DNA of 64,000 bases, taken from positions 372,001-436,000 of the forward strand of contig JAUHXC010000002.1 of NCBI GenBank assembly GCA_030427205.1, in the 5' to 3' direction. The position numbers and the translations under genes were made by a program. Source of the stretch: a bacterium. GTDB taxonomy: Bacteria; Myxococcota_A; Bradymonadia; UBA7976; UBA1532. The notes below the pieces were generated by a model, which made no database searches, had not been told where the DNA came from, and worked only from the letters and a program-made list of their open reading frames with translations. This document shows, piece by piece, positions 20,078 through 28,511 of the stretch. Position 1 is the stretch's first letter. Each line of letters opens with the position of its first letter.

Positions 20078-21033
20078 TGGGCGAGCGGATGCGCGCGGGG
20101 TTGCCGCCGGTATCGGGGCTGCTGGCGGGGCTGCTGGCCGGGCTGTTGCTGGCGGGATGCGGCGAGTACGTCGCCTACGAAGCCGGGCCGATCGCGGTCG
20201 AGCCGGGCGCCGGCGCCGACGTGCTCGACGAAGAGACGCGCGCCGCCTTCGCGGCCGCCGAACGCCTCGACCACATCGCGTGGGAGGGCCTGCTGGTGCG
20301 CTTCGTGCGCGACAGCGACGACGGCTTGCAGACCTTCGTCGACTACGACGGCCTCGCCGACTCGCCCGAGGCGCGCTTCTCGCTGGTGCAATACCTGGGC
20401 GTGCTCGACCTGATCGATCCCAGCCAGCTCGCCGATCCCGCCGAGCGGCTGGCCTTCTGGATCAACGCCTACAACGCCAACGTGCTGTGGGGCGTCTTGC
20501 AGGCCTACGGCGGCGACCCGGCGTACAGCGTCTCGCAGACGGGCTTCGCCTTCTTCAAGGTCGCCGCCTATCGGGTCGGCGGCGCGGTGCTGTCGCTCGA
20601 TCAGATCGAGCAAGGCATCATCCGCGGCGACTTCGCCCACGCCTCGGTCACCGAAGCCGACGCCGAGACCCGGGCGCAGATCGAGGCCTGGCACGGCGAG
20701 GTCTTCCCCGACGGCCCGGCCGACGCGCGGATCCACGTCGCGCTCAACTGCGCGAGCCTCGGCTGCCCCGACCTGCTGCCGACCGCCTACCGCGCCGCCG
20801 AACTGGAGGCGCAACTCGACGGCGCCGCCCGGCGCTTCGTCGCCAACCCGGTCAAGGGCGCCGGCCCCGACGGCGTCTCGGCGCTGCTCGTCGACTTCTA
20901 CCCGCAGGACTTCGTGGCCGAGTTCGGCGATTGGCAGGGCTTCGTCGAGGCCCACCGCGCGGCCGACGCGCCGACGGTCGATTTCGGATCGACCATCGAG
21001 TACGACTGGACGCTCAACATCCTGCCCGAGTAG
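20077..21033 (+). CDS. DUF547 domain lipoprotein
   Basis: A 318-aa protein. The start is the ATG in TGATG shared with the upstream barrel gene, with GGGGAGG ~9 nt before it. The track's 19315 start is a read-through of another frame. A lipoprotein signal ends at LLLAGC. The DUF547 core is plain: LAFWINAYNANVLWGVLQAY, a KVAAYRVGGAVLSLDQIEQGIIR helix and HVALNCASLGCPDLLPTAYR with two cysteines. The molecular function of DUF547 is not established; members occur as exported or periplasmic proteins. Translational coupling suggests it acts with the barrel protein. Its stop is 24 nt from the convergent gene's end. Confidence 0.87.
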   Translation: MGERMRAGLPPVSGLLAGLLAGLLLAGCGEYVAYEAGPIAVEPGAGADVLDEETRAAFAAAERLDHIAWEGLLVRFVRDSDDGLQTFVDYDGLADSPEARFSLVQYLGVLDLIDPSQLADPAERLAFWINAYNANVLWGVLQAYGGDPAYSVSQTGFAFFKVAAYRVGGAVLSLDQIEQGIIRGDFAHASVTEADAETRAQIEAWHGEVFPDGPADARIHVALNCASLGCPDLLPTAYRAAELEAQLDGAARRFVANPVKGAGPDGVSALLVDFYPQDFVAEFGDWQGFVEAHRAADAPTVDFGSTIEYDWTLNILPE

Positions 21034-21057
21034 CGCCCGGCCCTCGCCACCCGCCGC

Positions 21058-21978
21058 TCAGAACCAGAGCCCCGCGCCGAGGGACAGCCCCGGCAGCCAG
21101 GTATCGGCGATGCGCCCTTCTTCGTCGTGGGTGGCGAAGACCGGCAGCGTCACCTGGGCGAAGAGATCGAGCCGCCCGGTGGTCGTGCGGAAGAACTCGA
21201 CGCCCGCCCGGCCGCTGACGGCGAAGCCGGTCTGGCTGTATTCGTCCTCGACCCCTTCCCCATAGCCCGGCGCCGGACCCGCCATGCGCTGGTGGTCCAT
21301 GCCCAGCTCGATACCCCAATAGAACGACGTATCGGCCAGCGGATCGTCGAAGTAGAGCGCCTGCAGTCCGAAGCCGATGCGCCCGGTGAGCTCGAGCCCG
21401 CCGGGTGGCGGATCGGCGAGCCGATGGGCGAACGACAGCCGCGCCGCCAGATGCCAGTCCTGGGCCTCACGCCGGACCACCGCGGCGATCCCGGGCAGCG
21501 CCTCCAGCTCACCGTCGACGACGCTCATCACCTGATAGGCCTCCGCACCGAAGAACGTCGCCCCGTGCTTGAGTCCACGCAGCGTGCGCCGCAGCAGGTT
21601 GTCCCGCCGCGGCCCGCGCAAGCGTACCGGATCGTTGTGCAGCACCACCCGCAGCATGCGCTCGATGGCCGTCGCCAGATCGTCGGTCATCGCCTCGCGA
21701 TGCGGCACCTGGGTGTTGATGCGCCCGGTGACATAGGTGGTGCCCGACAGATCGATGATCTCGACCCGCAAGAACGAGCCGCAGCCCTCGTCCGCCGAGC
21801 GGTGGGTCGGGAAGCGGTCGATCTCGGTCTTGATCAGATCGCGGATGGCCGCGGCGTCCTCACGCACCGTCTTCAGCTCGACGCAGGTCTCGGTCGGCGA
21901 CTGCGCGCGCGCGCTGCCGGCCCAGAGCCCCGCGGCGAGGCTCGCCAGACACCCGACGATGACGGTTCTGCAGAGCAC
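21058..21978 (-). CDS. Exported protein, soluble domain plus C-terminal beta-barrel (paralogue 1)
   Basis: A 306-aa protein taken from GTG 21978, two nt after the stop of the upstream gene. It yields the signal peptide VLCRTVIVGCLASLAAGLWAGSARAQ. The track ORF to 23202 reads through another gene. Residues ~27-130 form a soluble domain (TCVELKTVREDAAAIRDLIKTEI...FLRVEIIDLSGTTYVTGRIN...LATAIERMLRVVLHNDPVRLRG). The remainder looks like beta-strands and ends GLSLGAGLWF, a typical barrel signature. The same order of blocks occurs in the preceding gene, so the pair is likely an old duplication. The function is unknown. Confidence 0.7.
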   Translation of the reverse strand: MLCRTVIVGCLASLAAGLWAGSARAQSPTETCVELKTVREDAAAIRDLIKTEIDRFPTHRSADEGCGSFLRVEIIDLSGTTYVTGRINTQVPHREAMTDDLATAIERMLRVVLHNDPVRLRGPRRDNLLRRTLRGLKHGATFFGAEAYQVMSVVDGELEALPGIAAVVRREAQDWHLAARLSFAHRLADPPPGGLELTGRIGFGLQALYFDDPLADTSFYWGIELGMDHQRMAGPAPGYGEGVEDEYSQTGFAVSGRAGVEFFRTTTGRLDLFAQVTLPVFATHDEEGRIADTWLPGLSLGAGLWF

Positions 21979-21980
21979 GC

Positions 21981-23057
21981 TCAGAACACCATGCCCAGCT
22001 GCAGCAGGCCGCCGGGCATGTAGGCGTCGATGCCGCCGGCGTCGACCTCGGTCTCGATGAGATAGGTCGGCGCGCTCAGCTCGGCCTGCACATAGAAGTG
22101 CACCGAGCTCGCCCGCATGAACTCGCAGCCGATGACCAGATCGACGTCGAGCCCGCCGCCGTACAGGTCCTCGCGCTCGCTGCCGCCGCGCTCGCCGTCG
22201 GGCATGATCACCGAGAAGGCGCTGAGCTGAAACTGCGCCCCGCCGCCGAGGTACATCGAGGTGACCCCCTTGGCGTCGAAGTAGCGCAAGAAGTGCAGCC
22301 CGAACGCGCCAGCGCCTTCGAAGTCGACGTGTCCGCCGGCGGTATTGCGCCGCGGCGAGCGGCTGCTGACCCCCAGGGTTCCGCGCACGAAGGCGTCGAG
22401 GCCCCACGCCTGATACTTGCCGCGATAGCCCAGGTGGAAGTCGAGCGGCGTGAGCACCCGCACCTCGTCGCTCACCGCGCCGTCGTTGCTCGTCGCCGTG
22501 GGCATCTCGGCGAAGCGAAAGCGGGTGCCCAGGCCGAGGACGAAGTGCCCCTCGCCGTCGATGGTGCGCAGATCGGCCTGCGAGTCGGCCCGCAGCACGT
22601 TCTCGCGGTTGATGATGTCGCTGATCGGCCGATCGCGCAGCAGCGCCATCGTCAGCCGCTGGGCCAGCGAGATGAACTCGTCGAGCTGCACATGGTCGAC
22701 CTTCTCTTCCCGCGAGTGGCCGCTGTAGCGGGCGAACACCGTCCAGCCCGAGCGCAGCGGATACAGCTCGATCACCAGCCGCTCGGTGCAGTTGGCCTCG
22801 ACCGCCTCGAAGCCCACCTCGTGGGTGACCTCGTACTGCACCATGCGCCCCAGATAGCGCGCCGGGTCGATCGCGAAGGGGTCGGCGGCCCGGTCGGGCG
22901 CACTTTCTTCGTCGTCGACTGAATGATCGACGTCCTCCGCGCTCCAGGACTTCGTCTCGACCTCGACACAGACGCTGACGGTGGCGGCGGCCACCCCCGG
23001 CAAGGCGATCAGGCTGGCGACGATCGCCAGCAACCGCAGGCTCGACAGGCTCTTCAT
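21981..23057 (-). CDS. Exported protein, soluble domain plus C-terminal beta-barrel (paralogue 2)
   Basis: A 358-aa protein. ATG 23057 follows GGAGGAGAAACCGG and gives the signal peptide MKSLSSLRLLAIVASLIALPGVAAA. The track's start at 23195 is too far upstream. An acidic spacer (~40-60) precedes a domain with RLVIELYPLRSGWTVFARYSG and DEFISLAQRLTMALLRDRPI, which parallels the domain in the downstream gene. The C-terminal half has repeated barrel-like strands (FHLGYRGKYQAWGLDAFVRGTLGV; MYLGGGAQFQLSAFSVI) and ends LLQLGMVF. The pair is tightly spaced (2 nt) and forms one operon. The role is unknown. Confidence 0.75.
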   Translation of the reverse strand: MKSLSSLRLLAIVASLIALPGVAAATVSVCVEVETKSWSAEDVDHSVDDEESAPDRAADPFAIDPARYLGRMVQYEVTHEVGFEAVEANCTERLVIELYPLRSGWTVFARYSGHSREEKVDHVQLDEFISLAQRLTMALLRDRPISDIINRENVLRADSQADLRTIDGEGHFVLGLGTRFRFAEMPTATSNDGAVSDEVRVLTPLDFHLGYRGKYQAWGLDAFVRGTLGVSSRSPRRNTAGGHVDFEGAGAFGLHFLRYFDAKGVTSMYLGGGAQFQLSAFSVIMPDGERGGSEREDLYGGGLDVDLVIGCEFMRASSVHFYVQAELSAPTYLIETEVDAGGIDAYMPGGLLQLGMVF

Positions 23058-23288
23058 CCGGTTTCTCCTCCGTGGGCGTAGCGGGCCCGACGGAGGGCCT
23101 TTGCATCGCCCGTACCATCCCCCTCCCCGCCCCGCAGGGCGCATGGCGCCGTGCCCCACGCCGTCGTGAGCGCCCGCGCCGGGCCATCGCGGCACACCCC
23201 ACCGTGAATCTCGGCGACGGCGGCCAGAGCGCCCTTGTCAGCCGGCCGCCCGGGCTTCAGACTCGGGCAATCGAACGGAGGCGCATCG

Positions 23289-24728
23289 ATGATGGAAAGG
23301 GAACTGTGCCCCCTGTGCGGGGTGCCGCTCGAAGACGAACCCGGTCCGGTGCTCGAGGGTGTATGCCCGGTGCACGGGGTGATCGGCCGGCTGCGCGGCG
23401 TCGACGACCACGCGCCGGCCGGGCTGCTCGGGCAGGAAGCCGATGATGGCCTGTCGGTGTGGTCGGGCGAGTTCGGCGACACCTTGCCGGTGGGCACGGC
23501 TGGCTGGCGCCGGGTCGACGCGTTCGAGGTGGGTGAAGGCGGCGAGGCCGCCCGCGGCTTCACGGTGCTCGACGAAGAAGACAGCTTCCGCTCGTCGCAG
23601 AAGCTGCGCTACCCCGACGGCACCACCGTCGAGGCGCAGGGCATGGCCCACGAGGGCGGGCGCGCGGTCTGGACCTTCGAGGGGCTCGAGCCGAGCCACG
23701 ACGCGCTGATCATCGTGCAGACCGACGTGATGTACGCTGGCGGCGATCTGCGGCTGGAAGCCGGCGGCGGATCGATCGTCTTCCCGGACTTCGCGCCCGA
23801 TCGACGCTATCGCGCCCGCAACCGCGCGGTGCCCGTGCCCGGTGAGTGGATCACCGACAGCCGCCTCGAGGTCAGCCTGGGCCGGCTCGAGTCGACCAAA
23901 GACCTCAGCCACTTCGCGGTCTGGATCTATCAGGCGCGCACGCCGGTGCCCGAAGACTTCGACGATGAGTCGCTGGTCGACGAGCCGCCGGCCGGTGAGC
24001 CAGCGGTTGGCGAGCCGTCGGTCGACGAGCCGCTGCCCGTCGCCGTGCCGGTCGACGCGCCGGCGGTCGATGAGGAGCCCGCCGAGCCGTCCGCCAACGA
24101 CGACGCATACGAACCGGCGGTCGAGGCGGATCCCGCCGAGGCCGCCGACGACGCCGTCCCGGGCACTTCGGATGCAGCCGCCGACCCGCCGGAGGACGAG
24201 CGCGTCGACCTCGACGAGGGCGATCTCGGCACGGTGGACGCGGGCCCGCTCGACGAGGGCGCGCTCGCGCCCGAAGACGAGCGGCTCGAGACGGTGGACA
24301 TCCCGGCCTCGGCGCTGCTCGATCCGCCCCCGCAGACGCCGCGCCCGCTCGCGGAGTCGGTCGACGAGGCGCCGGGCGTCGAGGTTGCCGAGGAGGCGGC
24401 CGCAGAGGAACCCGCCGCAGATGGACCCGCCGCAGAGGAACCCGCCGCAGGGGAACCCGCCGCGGCCGCCGTCGACGCTGCGGACGCCGCGCCCGCCGAC
24501 GAGCAGCCGGCCATCGCGCAGCCCTCCGCACCCGCCGCGCGCCCGGCGCAGTCCGCGCCGGCCAGCGAGCAGAAGCTGGTCACCATCACCCTGGCCGACG
24601 CCGATCACGCCCACGGCATGGGGCATGTGCACCTCGCCAGCGAGCTGCGCGCCGGCTGGCGCATCAGCCGCCTGGAGTGCCTGCCCGGCCCCCGCGGCGG
24701 CTGGCTCGTGGTGCTGCTCGAGCGCTGA
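23289..24728 (+). CDS. Zinc-ribbon protein with long acidic Ala/Glu/Pro linker
   Basis: A 479-aa protein taken from ATG 23289 because GGAGG stands 7 nt upstream. The track's GTG 23235 lacks a site. The N-terminus is a small zinc-ribbon-like unit (CPLCGVPL...GVCPVHG). Residues ~50-225 form a beta-rich domain of unknown type (WTFEGLEPSHDALIIVQTDVMYAGG; GSIVFPDFAPDRRYRARN). A ~200-residue low-complexity linker rich in Ala, Glu, Asp and Pro follows, including 15-bp tandem DNA units near 24405-24465. A compact C-terminal segment closes the protein (KLVTITLADADHAHGMGHVHLASELRAG). No signal peptide is visible, so it is probably cytoplasmic. The family is not recognised. Confidence 0.72.
   Translation: MMERELCPLCGVPLEDEPGPVLEGVCPVHGVIGRLRGVDDHAPAGLLGQEADDGLSVWSGEFGDTLPVGTAGWRRVDAFEVGEGGEAARGFTVLDEEDSFRSSQKLRYPDGTTVEAQGMAHEGGRAVWTFEGLEPSHDALIIVQTDVMYAGGDLRLEAGGGSIVFPDFAPDRRYRARNRAVPVPGEWITDSRLEVSLGRLESTKDLSHFAVWIYQARTPVPEDFDDESLVDEPPAGEPAVGEPSVDEPLPVAVPVDAPAVDEEPAEPSANDDAYEPAVEADPAEAADDAVPGTSDAAADPPEDERVDLDEGDLGTVDAGPLDEGALAPEDERLETVDIPASALLDPPPQTPRPLAESVDEAPGVEVAEEAAAEEPAADGPAAEEPAAGEPAAAAVDAADAAPADEQPAIAQPSAPAARPAQSAPASEQKLVTITLADADHAHGMGHVHLASELRAGWRISRLECLPGPRGGWLVVLLER
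24405..24465 (+). repeat. 15-bp tandem units in the acidic linker
   Basis: Repeats of the form CCCGCCGCAGAGGAA, with small changes, encode alternating EEPAA/DGPAA/GEPAA pentapeptides. The array keeps frame and is likely length-variable. Confidence 0.6.
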
Positions 24729-24878
24729 TTCGGCGATCGCCGTCGAGGCATGCATAGATCACCCACCCCGTCGTCGGGCGGCCGCGCCCGTTCGGTCAGG
24801 GGCATTGCGCATCCGTGACCGCGGGATCGATGATGGCCGTCGACGCCGCTGGCGTCGCACAATCGAAATGGAGCCGCC

Positions 24879-25451
24879 ATGACCCCCAGCCCCCGCATCT
24901 TCCTCCGCCTCGGCGCCGCTCTCGGCGCCCTGTTGCTGCTCTCGCTCGCCGCGCCCGGCCTCGCCGAAGCGGTGCCCAAGTACCAGCCCACCGGCTACTG
25001 GCTGACCGTCGGCGACGAAGACGGCAAGCCGCCGCGCTCGATCGTGCACATCACCAAGGACGCCAAGGGCCGGCTCGTCGGCAAGATCGTCAAGCTGTTC
25101 CGCCAGCCCGGCGAGAAGCTCGAGCCGATGTGCGACGAGTGCGACGAGGGCTTCAAGGGCGCCAACATCAAGGGCAAGCCCGCGCTCGGGCTGACCATCA
25201 TGTGGGACGTCGAATACGACGAGGACGACGAGTGGGACGACGGCGAGATCCTCGACCCGGCCAACGGCAAGACCTACTCGGTCAAGCTCGAGGTCATCAA
25301 GGGCGGCAAGGCGATGGAGGTGCGCGGCTACCTCGGCGTCTCGCTGCTCGGCCGCACCCAGACGTGGCACCGCACCGGCAAGCCGGCGGCCTCCGACCAC
25401 CAGCGCCTCGAGAAGGGCACCAACTACAAGCAGCTGCTCACCGCGCCCTGA
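24879..25451 (+). CDS. DUF2147 family exported protein
   Basis: A 190-aa protein with a signal peptide (MTPSPRIFLRLGAALGALLLLSLAAPGLAEA) and GGAG ~9 nt before the ATG. The mature part follows the DUF2147 pattern: GYWLTVGDEDGKPPRSIVHI, GRLVGKIVKLF, an MCDECDEGFKG cysteine pair, GKPALGLTIMWDV, a WDDGEILDPANGKTYSVKLEV core, and VRGYLGVSLLGRTQTWHR at the end. DUF2147 proteins are small periplasmic beta-rich proteins of uncertain role, sometimes linked to metal or lipid handling. It is a single-gene unit with ~150 nt on each side. Confidence 0.9.
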   Translation: MTPSPRIFLRLGAALGALLLLSLAAPGLAEAVPKYQPTGYWLTVGDEDGKPPRSIVHITKDAKGRLVGKIVKLFRQPGEKLEPMCDECDEGFKGANIKGKPALGLTIMWDVEYDEDDEWDDGEILDPANGKTYSVKLEVIKGGKAMEVRGYLGVSLLGRTQTWHRTGKPAASDHQRLEKGTNYKQLLTAP

Positions 25452-25619
25452 GCGGAGACAGCACACCCCGCCCATCGCGACTGGGACCTGCACGTCCCAC
25501 CCCTGCCGCGCTTCGCCGGTCACATCCCGCCAGACCCCGCAGCCTGCGGTCGTCAACGCCGCCACCGGGCTATGGCACGGCGCTTGCTGAATGATGAGAC
25601 CGTCTCTGGGAGGCGGCTC

Positions 25620-27230
25620 ATGGCGCGTTCATTCCTGACCCACGGTGCATACGCGGCGCTGCTGCTCGCCGCCGCGACGCTCGGCTGCGCCGAGGCCGAA
25701 GCGCCCGTCGATCCCCCCGAAGCGGCGGCGCCGCCTCCCCTGCCCGAGAAGCCGCCTGCGCCTCCGCAGGGCCCGATCGCGGCGCCCGACGGCAAAGCCC
25801 CCGATACGACGCAGCCCCCCGTCGACCCGTGCGGTGAGCTGGGGTTCGAGGGTCGCTGCGACGGCGATCTGGCGGTGTGGTGTGAGGATGGCGACGTGCG
25901 CAGCGTCGACTGCGCCGCGTACGGCACCGCGTGCGCGTATATCGACCCGGCCACGGGCTACTACTGCGAAGCCCAGCCGCCCGAGCCGCCGGCGCCGGGC
26001 AGCCCCGACGAGAATGGACAGGACGATCGTGCGCCCGGTGAGCCGGCGCCGGATCCCGAGCCGCCGGCGCGGGATCCGGACCCCGCGCCGGCACCGGCGC
26101 CCGGCGAGCCTGCGCCCGGCGAGCCTGCGCCCGGACCGGGCAAGATCCCCGACGGTCAGCCCGATCCGAGCCCCAGCCCCAGCCCCAGCCCCAGCCCCAG
26201 CCCGAGCCCGAGCCCCGCGCCGGAGCGTACCCCGGACCCGGCCCCCGAGCGCGCGCCCGACCCGGCGCCCAGCCCGGAGCGCCAGCCCGATCCGGCCCCG
26301 GACGCGGCCTGCGGCAGCGAGAGCTACGAGGGCCGCTGCGACGGCGATGTGGCCATCTGGTGCGACGAGGGCCGCCTCGCGCGCTTCGACTGCCGGCGCC
26401 GCCTCGACGTCGGCTGCGGCTGGGTCGACGCCGAGACCGGGTTCTTCTGCCGTCGCGACGATGCCCCTGGCCCGGCGCCCGAGCGCACCCCGGATCCGCA
26501 GCCGGAGCCTCAACCCCAGCCGGAGCCTCAGCCCCAACCTCAGCCCGACCCCCAACCCCAGCCCGAGCCGGAGCCCCAGCCAGACCCGCAGCCTCAGCCT
26601 GAGCCTCAGCCCCAGCCAGACGGCGGCTGCGACGGACTGGACTACCTCGGGCGCTGCAACGGCGACGTCGCCGAGTGGTGCCAGGACGGGCAGCTTCAGG
26701 CCTACGACTGCGGCAATGGCGATCAGACCTGCGGCTACATCGACGACGCCATCGGCTACTACTGCGTCGACCGGGGCGCCGAACCCGAGCCCCAGCCACA
26801 GCCCCAACCCGAGCCCGAGCCCGAGCCTCAGCCTCAGCCCGAGCCGCAGCCCGAACCCGAGCCCCAGCCGGACGGGGGCTGCGGCGACGTCGACTTCCTC
26901 GGCGAGTGCCGCGGCACCGTCGCCGTGTGGTGCCAGAACGGCGCGCTCGATCAGGTCGACTGCGCCACCCGCGGCCAGGCCTGCGGCTGGGTCGATGCCG
27001 ACGTCGGCTACTTCTGCACCGACCCCGCGGCCGAGCCGCCTCCCCCGCCCGAGCCCGAGCAGCCGCCCGCCCAGCCGGACGCCGGCTGTGGCGACATCGA
27101 CTTCCTCGGCGAGTGCCGCGGCGACGTCGTCGTGTGGTGCGACGACGGCGCGCTGACCCAGGTGGACTGCGCCGCCCGCGGCGAGACCTGCGGCTGGGTC
27201 GACGACGCGACCGGAAACTACTGCCAGTGA
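25620..27230 (+). CDS. Lipoprotein with five Cys-domain copies joined by Pro/Glu/Gln linkers
   Basis: A 536-aa protein taken from ATG 25620 (GGGAGGCGGCTC just upstream; the track's 25572 start has none). The lipoprotein signal ends LLLAAATLGC. Five copies of a ~45-residue domain occur, each of the form CG..xFxGRCDGDxAVWCxDGxLxxVDCxxxGxxCGWVDxxTGYYC, with six cysteines. They are separated by linkers made of PEP/PQPE/PDPAP repeats encoded by tandem hexanucleotide-like DNA. This looks like rigid spacers carrying small disulfide domains. The next gene, a trypsin-like protease, starts 11 nt after the stop, so the two are co-expressed. I do not know a named family for the domain. Confidence 0.82.
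   Translation: MARSFLTHGAYAALLLAAATLGCAEAEAPVDPPEAAAPPPLPEKPPAPPQGPIAAPDGKAPDTTQPPVDPCGELGFEGRCDGDLAVWCEDGDVRSVDCAAYGTACAYIDPATGYYCEAQPPEPPAPGSPDENGQDDRAPGEPAPDPEPPARDPDPAPAPAPGEPAPGEPAPGPGKIPDGQPDPSPSPSPSPSPSPSPSPAPERTPDPAPERAPDPAPSPERQPDPAPDAACGSESYEGRCDGDVAIWCDEGRLARFDCRRRLDVGCGWVDAETGFFCRRDDAPGPAPERTPDPQPEPQPQPEPQPQPQPDPQPQPEPEPQPDPQPQPEPQPQPDGGCDGLDYLGRCNGDVAEWCQDGQLQAYDCGNGDQTCGYIDDAIGYYCVDRGAEPEPQPQPQPEPEPEPQPQPEPQPEPEPQPDGGCGDVDFLGECRGTVAVWCQNGALDQVDCATRGQACGWVDADVGYFCTDPAAEPPPPPEPEQPPAQPDAGCGDIDFLGECRGDVVVWCDDGALTQVDCAARGETCGWVDDATGNYCQ
26160..26220 (+). repeat. Short tandem repeat coding Pro/Ser linker
   Basis: AGCCCC-type hexamers (CCCAGCCCCAGC...) repeat about eight times in a row and encode a Ser-Pro stretch. 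Related CAGCCCGAG units recur in the linkers at 26500-26620 and 26780-26870. Confidence 0.7.
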
Positions 27231-27241
27231 CGAGGCCGACC

Positions 27242-28327
27242 ATGACCCGTGCATTGCCCATCCGCCCGCTCGCGCTCGCCGTCACCCTGGCCGCGACCGC
27301 CCTCGCCTGCGCCGACGGCCCCGAAGGCCCGGACGCGCCCAGCCTCGACGCCTTCGAAGCGAAGGTCGTGCGCGGTGAGCTCACCCGCGAGCGCCCCGAG
27401 GTCGGCTCGATCTCCGTCGGCTGCACCGCCACGCTCATCGCGCCCGAGGTCGGCCTCAGCGCGGCCCACTGCTTCAACTACGGCAGCCGCGAGCAGCCGG
27501 GGCGCTACGGCACCTTCACCATCGAGACCGCCAGCGGCGGCGAGCGCCGCTACACCATCGAGCGCTACGTCAGCTTCAGCCAGCAGCTCGGCGCCGGCGA
27601 CCTCGCGCTCTTCCGCCTCGCCGAGCCGGTGCCCGCCGACGTCGCCCGCCCCGCCCCGCTCGCCCTCAGCGAGCCGGTGGCCGGCACCACGCTGACCGTA
27701 TTCGGCTACGGCTGCACCCAGCGCGGCGCCAATGGCGACTGGCGCAAGCGCAAGGCCAGCTTCCCCATGGGCACCGCCACCAACCACCTCTGCCCCGGCG
27801 ACTCCGGCGGGCCGGTCTTCGACACCGCCACCGGCGCCGTGCTGCGGGTCAACAGCGGCTACTACCTCGATGGATTCGGCACCGACATCTTCGGCGACGT
27901 GCCCCGCTACAACGGCACCCTCGCCGCCAAGATCGGCCAGTGGAGCAGCAGCGGCTCGCCCGCGCCCCAGGATCCGCAAGCATCGCCCCAGGGCCCACAG
28001 GACGAGGTCTGCGGGTTCCACCGAGCCACCCGCCGCGACTGGACCTGCTCCGCCGACGGCGCCGCCCGCGAGCGCTGCCGCAAGGGTTACGCCCCCGAGC
28101 GTGAGGCCTGCGCGGCCGGTTGTGAAGCGACCGCCGGCGCGCCCGCGCAGTGCGCCGACGCCGCCCAGGCGCGGGCCTGCGGCGCCGAATACGCCCCCTA
28201 CGACGCCTGGACCTGCACCGCCGACGGCGGCCACGTGCTGCGCTGCGCGGATGGACAGCTGGAAGTGAGCGGGTGCTTCGCCGGCTGCGCGCCGGGCAGC
28301 TGGACGACGCCCGACGACTGCCACTGA
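27242..28327 (+). CDS. Trypsin-like serine protease lipoprotein (S1 family) with C-terminal Cys domains
   Basis: A 361-aa protein from ATG 27242, 11 nt after the upstream stop. The lipoprotein signal ends ATALAC (Cys23). The S1 catalytic triad is complete: His76 in LSAAHCF, Asp120 in GAGDLALF, Ser188 in CPGDSGGPVF. There is no obvious long pro-peptide, only a short segment before the first strand (VGSISVGCTATLI). After the protease domain (~245) come a Pro/Gln spacer and two small Cys domains (CGFHRATRRDWTCSADG...; CGAEYAPYDAWTCTADG...CADGQLEVSGCFAGC). These echo, without duplicating, the domains of the preceding lipoprotein. A surface-anchored protease acting with or on its neighbour is plausible but unproven. 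Confidence 0.9.
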   Translation: MTRALPIRPLALAVTLAATALACADGPEGPDAPSLDAFEAKVVRGELTRERPEVGSISVGCTATLIAPEVGLSAAHCFNYGSREQPGRYGTFTIETASGGERRYTIERYVSFSQQLGAGDLALFRLAEPVPADVARPAPLALSEPVAGTTLTVFGYGCTQRGANGDWRKRKASFPMGTATNHLCPGDSGGPVFDTATGAVLRVNSGYYLDGFGTDIFGDVPRYNGTLAAKIGQWSSSGSPAPQDPQASPQGPQDEVCGFHRATRRDWTCSADGAARERCRKGYAPEREACAAGCEATAGAPAQCADAAQARACGAEYAPYDAWTCTADGGHVLRCADGQLEVSGCFAGCAPGSWTTPDDCH

Positions 28328-28511
28328 GCCGGGCGCGCGGGGCGAGCGGCCCCGAATGCCGCGACCATACGCAACTCGGCGTCCGTATTCGACCTGATTC
28401 TCTCACTCCCGCGTTACGCGTTAGATCTCCCGCGCGCACCCCCCCGGGCGGGCTGCCCGGAGATCCGGTCTCTGCCGACCCCACGGCGGCGACCACCGAG
28501 AGGAGCGAATC

